Source: an uncultured Litorilinea sp. (GTDB taxonomy: Bacteria > Chloroflexota > Anaerolineae > Caldilineales > Caldilineaceae). Taken from it: DNA of 8,767 nt. A model generated the notes under the pieces. It was not told the DNA's origin and did no database searches. It saw nothing but the letters and a program-made list of their open reading frames with translations. The DNA is taken from NCBI GenBank assembly GCA_946885925.1, contig CAMPHP010000089.1, positions 1-8,767 on the forward strand. Direction: 5' to 3'. Positions 1-6,373 of this stretch are shown piece after piece. Each line of letters starts with the position of its first letter. The first letter of the stretch is position 1. Both the position numbers and the translations under genes were made by a program.

Positions 1-3
1 AAG

Positions 4-33
4 TTGGGGTCGTTTGAAGATGTGCGGTACAAT
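4..33 (+). promoter_or_regulatory. Candidate sigma-70-type promoter for the CpXC gene
   Basis: A -10-like TACAAT (28-33, 5 of 6 to TATAAT) lies 18 bases after a weak -35-like TTGGGG (4-9, only TTG conserved). Transcription would begin near base 40 and leave a leader of about 40 bases before the ATG at 79. The -10 match is good and the -35 match is poor, so this is a prediction from consensus only. Confidence 0.4.
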
Positions 34-78
34 GACCGACTGTGAATCTTTGTTCTGTAGCGCATTAAAGGAACTATC

Positions 79-1653
79 ATGAGCGGAATCTTGTTGCCCG
101 GCCAGGGTAAACAGCCTAGTAGTGAAGGCAAAATCGAATTGCCGAAAGGCTTTACGACGCCGAAAAAAGAGGAACAGCCCCAGAGTGACGTTGCGGCGGG
201 AAACAAGAGTGAAGCAGCACAGGCTCCCGCTCAACCACCCGCTGGTGAGGCACCAAGGGCACGTGAACAGGGGCAACCTGCTGTGGACTTGCTTTTCCCG
301 CCGCGGGGCGCACAGATTCGCTGTCCTAACTGCGGAACGCCCTATGTCGTGCCGGTCTTTAGCATTATTGATTTAGGGGCCAACCCTGAATTGCGTGGTC
401 CATTGTTGAGTGGACAGATCAATGTTGCCACTTGCCCCAATTGTGGCGCAGGTGGGCCATTGGGCGCGCCCTTGATGGTGCATGATCCGGAACATAACTT
501 CCTGGGTGTATTTGTGCCAATGGAGGCCGGGCGCGACGACCTAGAGCGGCAGAAGGTAATTGGCGACCTGATACAAACGCTTATGCGTAAGATCCCAGCC
601 GACCAGCGCAAGGGCTATATGCTCCAGCCTACGCAATTTGTGGACTGGCAGCGCTTTATGGAAAAGCTATGGGAGTTTGAAGGTGTTACGCCTGAAATGC
701 TGCGGCGACAGCGTGATCAGTCCGCACTGTTGCAGCGATTGGTGGGACTAGCCAACGATGACAAGGCACTGGATATTGCGCTGGAACGCAGCATGAACCT
801 CATTGATCGCGATTTCTTCAACTTGCTCGACCAGTTGATCATGATGGGGCGGGCGCAGGCGCAAAATGGCGAGATTGACATGCTGCTCCAGTTGCGCGAG
901 AAGCTCCTCGACAAGACCCCTGCGGGGCAAGAGGTTAAGCGGCAACAGGATAAGATTCGTGACCTGTTGGCAAAGATTACACCCACGACCACGCGTGAGC
1001 AATTGGTGGATCTCGTTGTGGACGCTTGGATGGGTGAGGATGGTCAGCAGATTGTGGGTACGCTTGCCGTAGCAGTGCCACAGCTTTTCGACTACCAGTT
1101 TTTGATGAAGCTCTCCGAGCGCATTGGTGCAGCTTCTACGCCAGAGGAGCGCAAAAAGCTGGACGAGTTGCGCCAGTTCTTGACGCAAATGCAGGAGCAA
1201 CTGGCGGCGCGGCAACAACAGGCGCAAGAGAACATGGCCCAACGGGTGCAGGCGTTGTTGCAGGAAGTTTTGCAAGCCCAAGATACTGAGGCCGCGCTGC
1301 GCGAGCACATTGACGAAATTGACGATACCTTCCTCTCCTTCTTGTTGGCAAACATTCAGCAAGCAGAACGTGCAAATGCGACGGCTGCTGTGCGCCGTTT
1401 GCGGTCTGTTTATGACCAAGCGGTCAAGATCTTGCAGGAGTCGATGCCCCCAGAGTTGCAACTGCTAAACCAACTGCTGACTGCTCCTGATGAAGCGACT
1501 GTACGCCAATTGATTAAAGAGAATCGAAACTTGGTGACGCGTGAGTTTGTCGATTCGATCAAGCCGCTCGAAGAAGAGATGCGTGCGAGTGGGCGGACAG
1601 AATTGGCAGACCGGCTCAAATCATTGCGCGCACAGATGACGTTGATGGTCTAG
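79..1653 (+). CDS. CpXC-domain zinc-ribbon protein with C-terminal helical repeats
   Basis: This 524-aa protein has three parts. Residues 1-70 are a low-complexity, Pro/Gln/Ala/Lys-rich linker. Residues 80-150 match the CpXC domain: two CPNCG knuckles (C82/C85 and C119/C122) that should bind one zinc, then the family's NPEL, LLSGQIN and HDPEHN segments. Residues about 225-520 are predicted all-helical, with a Gln-rich coiled-coil stretch near 355-402 and four spaced copies of a roughly 35-residue unit. The start is supported by AAAGGA at 67-72, six bases before the ATG. No signal peptide or membrane helix is seen, so it should be cytoplasmic. CpXC proteins have no settled biochemical role; the tail suggests a scaffold or protein-binding function, which is inference. 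It is followed by 108 non-coding bases before cinA and may be its own transcription unit. Confidence 0.85.
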   Translation: MSGILLPGQGKQPSSEGKIELPKGFTTPKKEEQPQSDVAAGNKSEAAQAPAQPPAGEAPRAREQGQPAVDLLFPPRGAQIRCPNCGTPYVVPVFSIIDLGANPELRGPLLSGQINVATCPNCGAGGPLGAPLMVHDPEHNFLGVFVPMEAGRDDLERQKVIGDLIQTLMRKIPADQRKGYMLQPTQFVDWQRFMEKLWEFEGVTPEMLRRQRDQSALLQRLVGLANDDKALDIALERSMNLIDRDFFNLLDQLIMMGRAQAQNGEIDMLLQLREKLLDKTPAGQEVKRQQDKIRDLLAKITPTTTREQLVDLVVDAWMGEDGQQIVGTLAVAVPQLFDYQFLMKLSERIGAASTPEERKKLDELRQFLTQMQEQLAARQQQAQENMAQRVQALLQEVLQAQDTEAALREHIDEIDDTFLSFLLANIQQAERANATAAVRRLRSVYDQAVKILQESMPPELQLLNQLLTAPDEATVRQLIKENRNLVTREFVDSIKPLEEEMRASGRTELADRLKSLRAQMTLMV

Positions 1654-1654
1654 T

Positions 1655-1671
1655 GGCTGCGTTAAGCAGCC
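1655..1671 (+). terminator. Short hairpin after the CpXC stop codon
   Basis: GGCTGC (1655-1660) and GCAGCC (1666-1671) form a 6-bp stem with the loop GTTAA, starting two bases after the TAG stop. No T-run follows, so it is not a classical intrinsic terminator. It could stabilise an mRNA 3' end or arise by chance. Confidence 0.25.
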
Positions 1672-1761
1672 TAAAGCCCGTAAGACACACAGGATCTTGT
1701 TACATACAGTTTTTCGTTATCGGTGGTTGTTCTATTTACCTTTGGCGCTAATTGAGGGACT

Positions 1762-3015
1762 ATGACCGAGAGCGGCAAACCGCTAAGTGCGGAGATTGTC
1801 ACGACGGGTACGGAAATTCTGCTGGGAGAAATCGTTGATACCAATGCAGCGTGGATTGCTCAGCAATTGCGCGACGTAGGTGTTAACCTCTATTACAAAA
1901 CAACCGTAGGTGACAACGAAGCCCGTGTGCGAAGTGTCATCGAGTTGGGCCTGGAGCGTAGTGATGTGATCATTGTCAGTGGTGGACTTGGCCCGACCAA
2001 GGATGACATCACTCGTCAAGCGATTGCTGCAGCAACCGAGCGACCTTTGGTCATGAACCCAGATGCGCTAGAGACGCTCAAAGCGCGCTTTGCCCGTTTT
2101 GGGGCACAAATGACCGAGAACAACCTACAACAAGTGATGATTCCTACAGGCGCAACGCTGATCGAAAATCCGGTCGGCACTGCGCCTGGCTTTATTGTGG
2201 AAACCGAGCGTGGCACTGTCATTGCACTGCCTGGTGTGCCGCGCGAGATGAAACACCTGATGCAGGAAACGGTGCTGCCTTATCTGCGCGAACGGCTGAA
2301 TAATCAGGGCATTATTCGCCGCCGGGTGCTACGGATGGTAGGGATTGGCGAGAGTGCGATTGATGATCGTCTACAGGATTTCATGACTTGGTCCAATCCG
2401 ACAGTTGGCTTGGCCGCGCATACTGCTCAATGCGATGTGCGGATCACGGCGCGTGCGGAGAGTGCTGCGGAGGCGGATACCATGCTCGATGCGCTGGAAG
2501 CGGCGATACGCGAGCGACTTGGTAGCTTTATCTATAGTAGCACTGCCGAGGAACCCTTCGCCGCGGTTGTTGCACGTCTATTACAGCATGCCGGTGCTCA
2601 AGTTGCGATTCTTGAAAGTAACACAGGTGGGGATCTAGTGGCGCGGCTGATGGACTCCTCATCGTCGCATGCGGCAGTGGCGCAAGCGTATGTGGTCGGG
2701 AGCGACGACTTGCCAGAGCCACTCCAGAGCGAACTGGCAGCGGTTGCACAGGCAGAGGATTATTCTGAAGCGCTGGCCGCGCGCGTGGCTTCCGAACTGC
2801 GTAGCTACACGGAGGCGACATATGCACTTGCTATATTGGGGACGCAGGGTGAGCATGAGGGGGTCTATGGTAGGACAAGTGGCAGGACATGGATCGGCTT
2901 TGCAACGCCTGATGGTAGCCAAGCAGTGTTGTCTCCTTATGGGGGGCGCGATGAGTATACAATCACACAGATTGGGAACCACGCGTTGAGGCTGTTGTGG
3001 CAAGAATTAAAGTAA
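1762..3015 (+). CDS. cinA: CinA-like protein: intact MoCF/COG1058 domain, degenerate NMN-amidase domain
   Basis: This 417-aa protein is the usual CinA length. The N-terminal molybdopterin-binding-like domain (COG1058, about residues 9-175) is well conserved: GTEILLGEIVDTN (16-28), SGGLGPTKDD (73-82), NPVGTAPGF (136-144) and PGVPREM (157-163). A linker with GIGES (194-198) follows. In characterised CinA proteins this half hydrolyses ADP-ribose-type pyrophosphates. The C-terminal PncC-like domain (about 262-417) normally deamidates nicotinamide mononucleotide in NAD salvage. Here the ESCTGG motif reads ESNTGG (285-290), the following YSN...K segment is not recognisable, and the TGIAGPGG loop has become LGTQGEHE (359-366). 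Deamidase activity is therefore doubtful, although the serine remains. GAGGG at 1754-1758 supports the ATG. The 3' end overlaps the HD gene by 19 bases, implying co-transcription. Confidence 0.92.
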   Translation: MTESGKPLSAEIVTTGTEILLGEIVDTNAAWIAQQLRDVGVNLYYKTTVGDNEARVRSVIELGLERSDVIIVSGGLGPTKDDITRQAIAAATERPLVMNPDALETLKARFARFGAQMTENNLQQVMIPTGATLIENPVGTAPGFIVETERGTVIALPGVPREMKHLMQETVLPYLRERLNNQGIIRRRVLRMVGIGESAIDDRLQDFMTWSNPTVGLAAHTAQCDVRITARAESAAEADTMLDALEAAIRERLGSFIYSSTAEEPFAAVVARLLQHAGAQVAILESNTGGDLVARLMDSSSSHAAVAQAYVVGSDDLPEPLQSELAAVAQAEDYSEALAARVASELRSYTEATYALAILGTQGEHEGVYGRTSGRTWIGFATPDGSQAVLSPYGGRDEYTITQIGNHALRLLWQELK

Positions 3016-3578
3016 GTGCACAGCAGATCTTGTCAGCCGCTACGACGCTCAAGCGGCTGCCCCGTACAGGCTGGCTTTTTGCTGGGGTGGCACAGCCTGA
3101 GTCGGTTGCTGATCATTCGTGGGCGACGGCACTGCTGGCGTTGACCTTGGCGGGATGGATTAATGAGGAGCCAGCGGCTTATGGGTTGTCCTCGCCATTG
3201 GATATGGGGCGCGTGGCACAGATTGCCGTGGTTCATGATCTGGCGGAAAGCGTCGTGACTGACCTGCCGCGCCGTGTGACAGAACTGTTGGGTAAAGATG
3301 TGAAGCACAAAGCCGAAGCGACTGCACTGGCACAAATTACTGGTGGGCTTCCTGCTTCGGCTGATTTTGTTTCCCTATGGCGTGAATATAGTGAGCTTGC
3401 CACTCCCGAGGGGCGGCTAGTACAAGATGCAGACAAACTGGAGATGGTGCATCAAGCGCTGGCCTACGAGCAAGCAGGCAACCAGAACTTGGGCGAGTTT
3501 TGGGAGCAGCATAGTTGGCATTATTCAGTGAGCGAGGAAGTGTACGCCGACCTTGTCAAGACGCGTGGCATTGCTTGA
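2997..3578 (+). CDS. HD-domain hydrolase, YfbR/HDDC2-like 5'-nucleotidase family
   Basis: This 193-aa protein has the small HD-superfamily phosphohydrolase pattern (COG1896). It shows LKRLPRTGW (18-26), PESVADHSW with H40, VVHDLAES with H80-D81 and E84, and VQDADKLEM with D144/D146. H40, H80, D81 and the late Asp are the expected metal ligands. Relatives dephosphorylate (deoxy)nucleoside 5'-monophosphates in the cytoplasm; the exact substrate cannot be read from sequence. The GTG at 2997 is chosen because GAGG (2988-2991) sits five bases upstream and the conserved LKRLPRTGW segment needs an upstream start. A TTG at 3030 is a weaker alternative. The start lies inside the end of cinA (19-base overlap), so translational coupling is likely. 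The pairing with CinA suggests nucleotide clean-up or salvage, which is inference. Confidence 0.85.
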   Translation: MARIKVSAQQILSAATTLKRLPRTGWLFAGVAQPESVADHSWATALLALTLAGWINEEPAAYGLSSPLDMGRVAQIAVVHDLAESVVTDLPRRVTELLGKDVKHKAEATALAQITGGLPASADFVSLWREYSELATPEGRLVQDADKLEMVHQALAYEQAGNQNLGEFWEQHSWHYSVSEEVYADLVKTRGIA

Positions 3579-3616
3579 GCGCAGGTGCGTGGCGACAAGG
3601 TACCGGCATGATAATT

Positions 3617-3624
3617 AAAGGAGG
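3617..3624 (+). promoter_or_regulatory. Strong ribosome binding site that sets the LCP start
   Basis: AAAGGAGG is nearly fully complementary to the 16S rRNA 3' tail and lies seven bases before the GTG at 3632. It sits inside the N-terminal extension of the longer reading frame that begins at 3515, which argues that the longer frame is not the translated one. Confidence 0.75.
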
Positions 3625-3631
3625 AAGTGCT

Positions 3632-4858
3632 GTGCAATCGTTGAAGGCGCAGCGGCTATTTTTGATCTTATTTGGTTCATTTTTTGCATTTTTAATAGGT
3701 GGATGTAACCAGCCAGTCTTTGTTGGGCTGCCTACACCCACGCCAGATGAAGTGGTTTTGTCACCCAGTGAGGGGGCACCCACGCCTCCTTTTGGCCAGT
3801 TTACCAACATTCAAGAAGCGCCAGCGGTGGGATATGCGGCATCAATTGCGAGAATTTTGTCTTCGACCGTACCGAGCGGCCCAGCCTTTGCGTGGCATGA
3901 AACTGAAAATTATCTGATTTTAGGAACGGATCGACGCTCGGCAGATTCAAGTTGGCGCACGGATACGATTATTGTCGTAGGGCTTGATCGCAAGTTGAAT
4001 CGGGCAGCGGTCTTGAGTATCCCGCGTGATCTCTATTTAGAAATTCCTAATTATGGATTTGGCCGCATCAATCAGGTAGATTACATTGGCGAGAAGGTTG
4101 CAAAGGTAGAAGGAGGCGGCCCTGCACTGCTTTCCACGGTGTTGAGCCAGACTTTGGGTATCTCGACCCAGCATTGGGTACGTGTGGAAATGACAGGGTT
4201 CCAAGAGGTGGTAGATGCTGTTGGCGGCGTGACCATCCACTTGGACTGTCCCTTCTACGAGCCGATTTTCAACCTTACCACCAACAGTTGGGATTACTTC
4301 ACCTTACCTGCGGGCGAAAACGTGTTGGATGGAGAATCCGCGTATTGGTATGTGCGCCTGCGTTTGAAGGAGAGTGATATCGGACGCTCGCAACGGCAGC
4401 GCCAATTCTTGTGGGCAATGCGTGACCAAGTACTCAACACGAACTTGCTGCCGCGGATGCCTCAATTATTTGCTGCGTTCCGCAATACCTTTTCTACAGA
4501 TCTTAGCATTGTAGAGTTGATCACGCTGATGCAGTTTGGGGTTAGCCTGGACCCCGCTAACGTCCGTGCGGGCGGGATCACGTTGCGCGAACTGCAAAGT
4601 TATACGACTGCACAAGGGGCATCGGTCTTGGTGATCAACGACCCGGCGCGCGTGCGTTCGGTGGTGGACGGTATTTGGGAGGCTCCGGCTATGGTGGATG
4701 CACGTCGCCAAGATGCGAACGCATGCCAGTCCGTACCAGAAGGCTCCCCACAGGTAGCAACGAATACCATCACGCCAACCGCAACCCCTGCCCCGGCGGT
4801 GGAGGTCGAGGACAATACCGCGGCTTTTGAGGAGATCCCTCTTGTAGAGGGCAGCTAA
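3632..4858 (+). CDS. LCP (LytR-CpsA-Psr) family protein, probable lipoprotein
   Basis: From the GTG at 3632 the protein is 408 aa. Residues 1-24 form a signal sequence: K5/R8, a hydrophobic stretch 9-22, then a lipobox-like IGGC with Cys25. A Pro/Thr-rich spacer follows (about 33-55). The LCP domain spans about 93-265: LILGTDRR (95-102), RTDTIIVV (109-116), SIPRD (129-133), DAVGGV (195-200), LDGESAYWYVRLR (232-244) and D249...R252...R255-R257. These Asp/Arg residues bind the polyprenyl-pyrophosphate and metal in the family. LCP enzymes move glycopolymers from lipid carriers to peptidoglycan or other wall acceptors outside the membrane. A TPTATPAP tail ends the protein. An in-frame ATG at 3515 would overlap the HD gene by 64 bases and bury the signal peptide, so it is rejected; an ATG at 3608 is a lesser alternative. 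The polymer attached is unknown. Confidence 0.88.
   Translation: MQSLKAQRLFLILFGSFFAFLIGGCNQPVFVGLPTPTPDEVVLSPSEGAPTPPFGQFTNIQEAPAVGYAASIARILSSTVPSGPAFAWHETENYLILGTDRRSADSSWRTDTIIVVGLDRKLNRAAVLSIPRDLYLEIPNYGFGRINQVDYIGEKVAKVEGGGPALLSTVLSQTLGISTQHWVRVEMTGFQEVVDAVGGVTIHLDCPFYEPIFNLTTNSWDYFTLPAGENVLDGESAYWYVRLRLKESDIGRSQRQRQFLWAMRDQVLNTNLLPRMPQLFAAFRNTFSTDLSIVELITLMQFGVSLDPANVRAGGITLRELQSYTTAQGASVLVINDPARVRSVVDGIWEAPAMVDARRQDANACQSVPEGSPQVATNTITPTATPAPAVEVEDNTAAFEEIPLVEGS
4837..4851. terminator. Inverted repeat at the 3' end of the LCP gene
   Basis: CCCTCT (4837-4842) and AGAGGG (4846-4851) make a perfect 6-bp stem with a TGT loop, ending five bases before the stop codon. No T-run follows on the plus strand. 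Because the two genes here converge, the stem could act on either transcript, but its role is only suggested by position. Confidence 0.3.
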
Positions 4859-4889
4859 TCCTCTAAGTTGATCCGATAGAGAGCAGATC

Positions 4890-5672
4890 CTACAGGGATT
4901 TTTCCCACTGTTCGCGAATCAGATCGGCGCTGGCGATCAGCCAGCGCCGATCTCCAAAGACCTCTACTGTAATCCCACCATCATAACGAAATGATCGCAA
5001 CCCGCGCAGCTCATGGGCGAGATTGATGCCACCCTGATAGGGCGCGCCAATCGGTAGATGGTCGTCACCCTGACCGTCGTTATCGCTGATATGGACATGG
5101 GTGAGGCGCTCGGATAGGGCAAAGAGATAGTCACGCGTCATGCTCTTGGCTGTGTTGATGTTGCCATGACCAATATCGAAGAGCAGTTTTAACTCGGGCA
5201 CGCGGTGAAAGATCTCGCGGAAATATTTGAGTTGGTGGCGATTCTCTGGGCTGTTCTCCAGCGCCACTGCCACCCCTTGGCTTATTCCATGCTTGACAAG
5301 GATTTCATACATCTGGCGGTAATACTCATAACCAGCAGCCTCGGTGAGATAGGTAGGCCAGCCGCGAAAATGGGTGGTGCAGAGGTTGGCGTTGAGGATA
5401 TGCGCCGCGTCAATGCAGCGTCGTAGCTCATCCAATGCTGCCTGACGCACAAGGGGCGAAGGGTTTTCAATTGGAAGGTAGGGGGCAGCGTGGCAGACTA
5501 TATCTAGGCCGCTCTCCTCAATCACGCCACGGACTCGTTTCCAGTCGGTACTTTCCAACACTGCACCGGGTGCTTCAATCGTGAGATCAATATAGTCAAA
5601 GCCACTGCTGGCAATCCACTGGATTTCCTCAAGCAGTGGGGCATTTGGATTGTTCATTGCCCCTAAACGCAT
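4890..5672 (-). CDS. Sugar phosphate isomerase/epimerase-like TIM barrel protein
   Basis: This 260-aa protein fits the xylose isomerase-like / AP endonuclease family 2 TIM barrel (COG1082). Candidate metal-site residues appear at the expected strand ends: H61 (VCHAAPY), H101 (TTHFRGW), E139 (VALENSP), D166 and H169 (LFDIGHGN), H192/H194 with D197 and D199 (HVHISDNDG), the DDHLPIG segment (203-209), and E237 (TVEVFGD). Members isomerise or epimerise sugars or inositols, or cleave abasic DNA. The HISDNDG/DDHLPIG pair favours the sugar branch; the substrate cannot be assigned. The ATG at 5672 is preceded on the minus strand by AGAGGA, the last of several such units in a purine-rich leader. It lies 68 bases downstream of the membrane-protein stop and may share that transcript. 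Its 3' end holds a perfect 14-bp-arm hairpin. Confidence 0.85.
   Translation of the reverse strand: MRLGAMNNPNAPLLEEIQWIASSGFDYIDLTIEAPGAVLESTDWKRVRGVIEESGLDIVCHAAPYLPIENPSPLVRQAALDELRRCIDAAHILNANLCTTHFRGWPTYLTEAAGYEYYRQMYEILVKHGISQGVAVALENSPENRHQLKYFREIFHRVPELKLLFDIGHGNINTAKSMTRDYLFALSERLTHVHISDNDGQGDDHLPIGAPYQGGINLAHELRGLRSFRYDGGITVEVFGDRRWLIASADLIREQWEKSL
4895..4906. repeat. Small hairpin at the convergent gene ends
   Basis: GGGA (4895-4898) and TCCC (4903-4906) flank TTTT, within the last codons of the TIM barrel gene. An alternative pairing ATCC (4887-4890) with GGAT (4896-4899) is followed by TTTT on the plus strand. That would look like a very weak terminator for LCP transcripts. Both stems are only 4 bp. 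Confidence 0.2.
4921..4953. repeat. Perfect 14-bp inverted repeat with 5-base loop
   Basis: Arm AGATCGGCGCTGGC (4921-4934), loop GATCA (4935-4939) and arm GCCAGCGCCGATCT (4940-4953) form a perfect GC-rich stem. It lies within the coding 3' end of the TIM barrel gene (about residues 240-250) and 62 bases past the LCP stop. No T-run follows on either strand. The most economical role is a structure at the 3' ends of two convergent transcripts, giving factor-dependent termination or protection from 3' decay. Confidence 0.8.
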
Positions 5673-5675
5673 TTG

Positions 5676-5746
5676 TTTCCTCTTTCCTCTACCTTTTCCT
5701 CTATTTTTTCCTCTACTTTTTTCTATACTTTTTTAGTTTTCTATAC
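5676..5746 (-). repeat. Pyrimidine/purine tandem repeat in the TIM barrel leader
   Basis: On the plus strand TTTCCTCT occurs at 5676, and TTTCCTCTA at 5683, 5695 and 5707, the last three exactly 12 bases apart. Variants TTTCTATAC follow at 5720 and 5738. Read on the minus strand this is a purine-rich leader with four AGAGGAAA units, the last placed as the Shine-Dalgarno of the TIM barrel gene. The outermost unit reaches the stop codon of the upstream membrane-protein gene (5741-5743). Confidence 0.8.
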
Positions 5747-6373
5747 TTCTCTAACCCAAGTTGATGGGCGAGGTGGGGGAAGCCAGTATGCGACCATGAT
5801 GGTGCTGAGGCCAAGCACCATCAGCCACATGCCCCACGCGGCCGCTAGCGGCTGATTGTAGAGCACTTCGATAGCGGGCAGTACTTGGAAGAAGGCGTGT
5901 ACAGGGGCAACCAGGGCCACAATCGCCAATAGGGTAACAAGGGCCGCGGCTAGGAACCGTGGCAGCAATGCCACGAAGGGCGCAAAGGCCAAACCGCACA
6001 GCAGTAATAGGAGACTGGCAGTTTGCAGGTGAAACTCTGGCTCTAGGAGACGTGTAGGTGTCCAGGCGGGAGGGACTAGGTTAAATGCCGAGACCGCGGC
6101 CAGTGCCAGGAGCAGCATACGCACCCACCAGGGATAGGCAAGATCCACGCGATAGGCTGCGAGTAGTGCAGCGGCACTGATAGCAACGAGCGGTGCATAG
6201 AGGCCAGCACGCCAGATGGTGACTGTGCCTTCTCGGACAACAGGCAGGAATTTGACGTATTCGCCCAGGTCTAGCCCTGTGATCACCAGCCCCGCTACAG
6301 GATGATCCACCCACGGGCCAAAATAGCCTGCCAATGCCATGACTAAGCCTATGGGGAGTAACCACCGCCTCAT
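5741..6373 (-). CDS. Six-helix integral membrane protein of unknown function
   Basis: The 210-aa product is strongly hydrophobic. Likely membrane helices are at about 4-20, 55-73, 81-100, 114-137, 138-160 and 175-197. The longest loop (21-54) follows helix 1 and contains WVDHPVAG and TGLDLGEYVKF; it probably lies outside the membrane, judging from the positive R2-R3 at the N-terminus. I recognise no catalytic or transport motif and do not assign a family. The start ATG overlaps the thioesterase stop in a 4-base ATGA (6370-6373), so translation is probably coupled to that gene. The C-terminus PRPSTWVREV is polar and likely cytoplasmic. Confidence 0.75.
   Translation of the reverse strand: MRRWLLPIGLVMALAGYFGPWVDHPVAGLVITGLDLGEYVKFLPVVREGTVTIWRAGLYAPLVAISAAALLAAYRVDLAYPWWVRMLLLALAAVSAFNLVPPAWTPTRLLEPEFHLQTASLLLLLCGLAFAPFVALLPRFLAAALVTLLAIVALVAPVHAFFQVLPAIEVLYNQPLAAAWGMWLMVLGLSTIMVAYWLPPPRPSTWVREV
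5797..5823. repeat. Perfect 10-bp inverted repeat in the 3' end of the membrane gene
   Basis: TGATGGTGCT (5797-5806), loop GAGGCCA and AGCACCATCA (5814-5823) form a perfect stem, about 55 bases before the stop codon of the minus-strand membrane protein. It lies in the last transmembrane helix codons. No function is known; it could be chance or an mRNA processing structure between operon genes. Confidence 0.55.

Noticed and set aside
748..1461. Long minus-strand open frame (237 codons) opposite the CpXC gene
   Set aside because: It lies fully inside a well-supported plus-strand gene, is Leu/Arg/His-rich in the manner of an antisense shadow, and has no recognisable domain.
1697..1738. Possible promoter before cinA (TTGTTA at 1697-1702)
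   Set aside because: No -10 with acceptable match and spacing follows it; TATTTA at 1733-1738 is too far away.
3515..3631. N-terminal extension of the LCP frame from the ATG at 3515
   Set aside because: It overlaps the HD gene by 64 bases, puts a non-signal sequence before the hydrophobic segment, and a much better ribosome binding site sits at 3617-3624.
5841..5852. 12-bp palindrome GCCGCTAGCGGC
   Set aside because: It has no loop and lies in GC-rich coding sequence encoding Ala/Leu-type residues; this length is not surprising and no partner sites are seen.
5673..5855. Short plus-strand frame rich in Phe/Ser/Thr
   Set aside because: It is the translation of the pyrimidine-rich tandem repeat and then runs antisense to the membrane protein gene.
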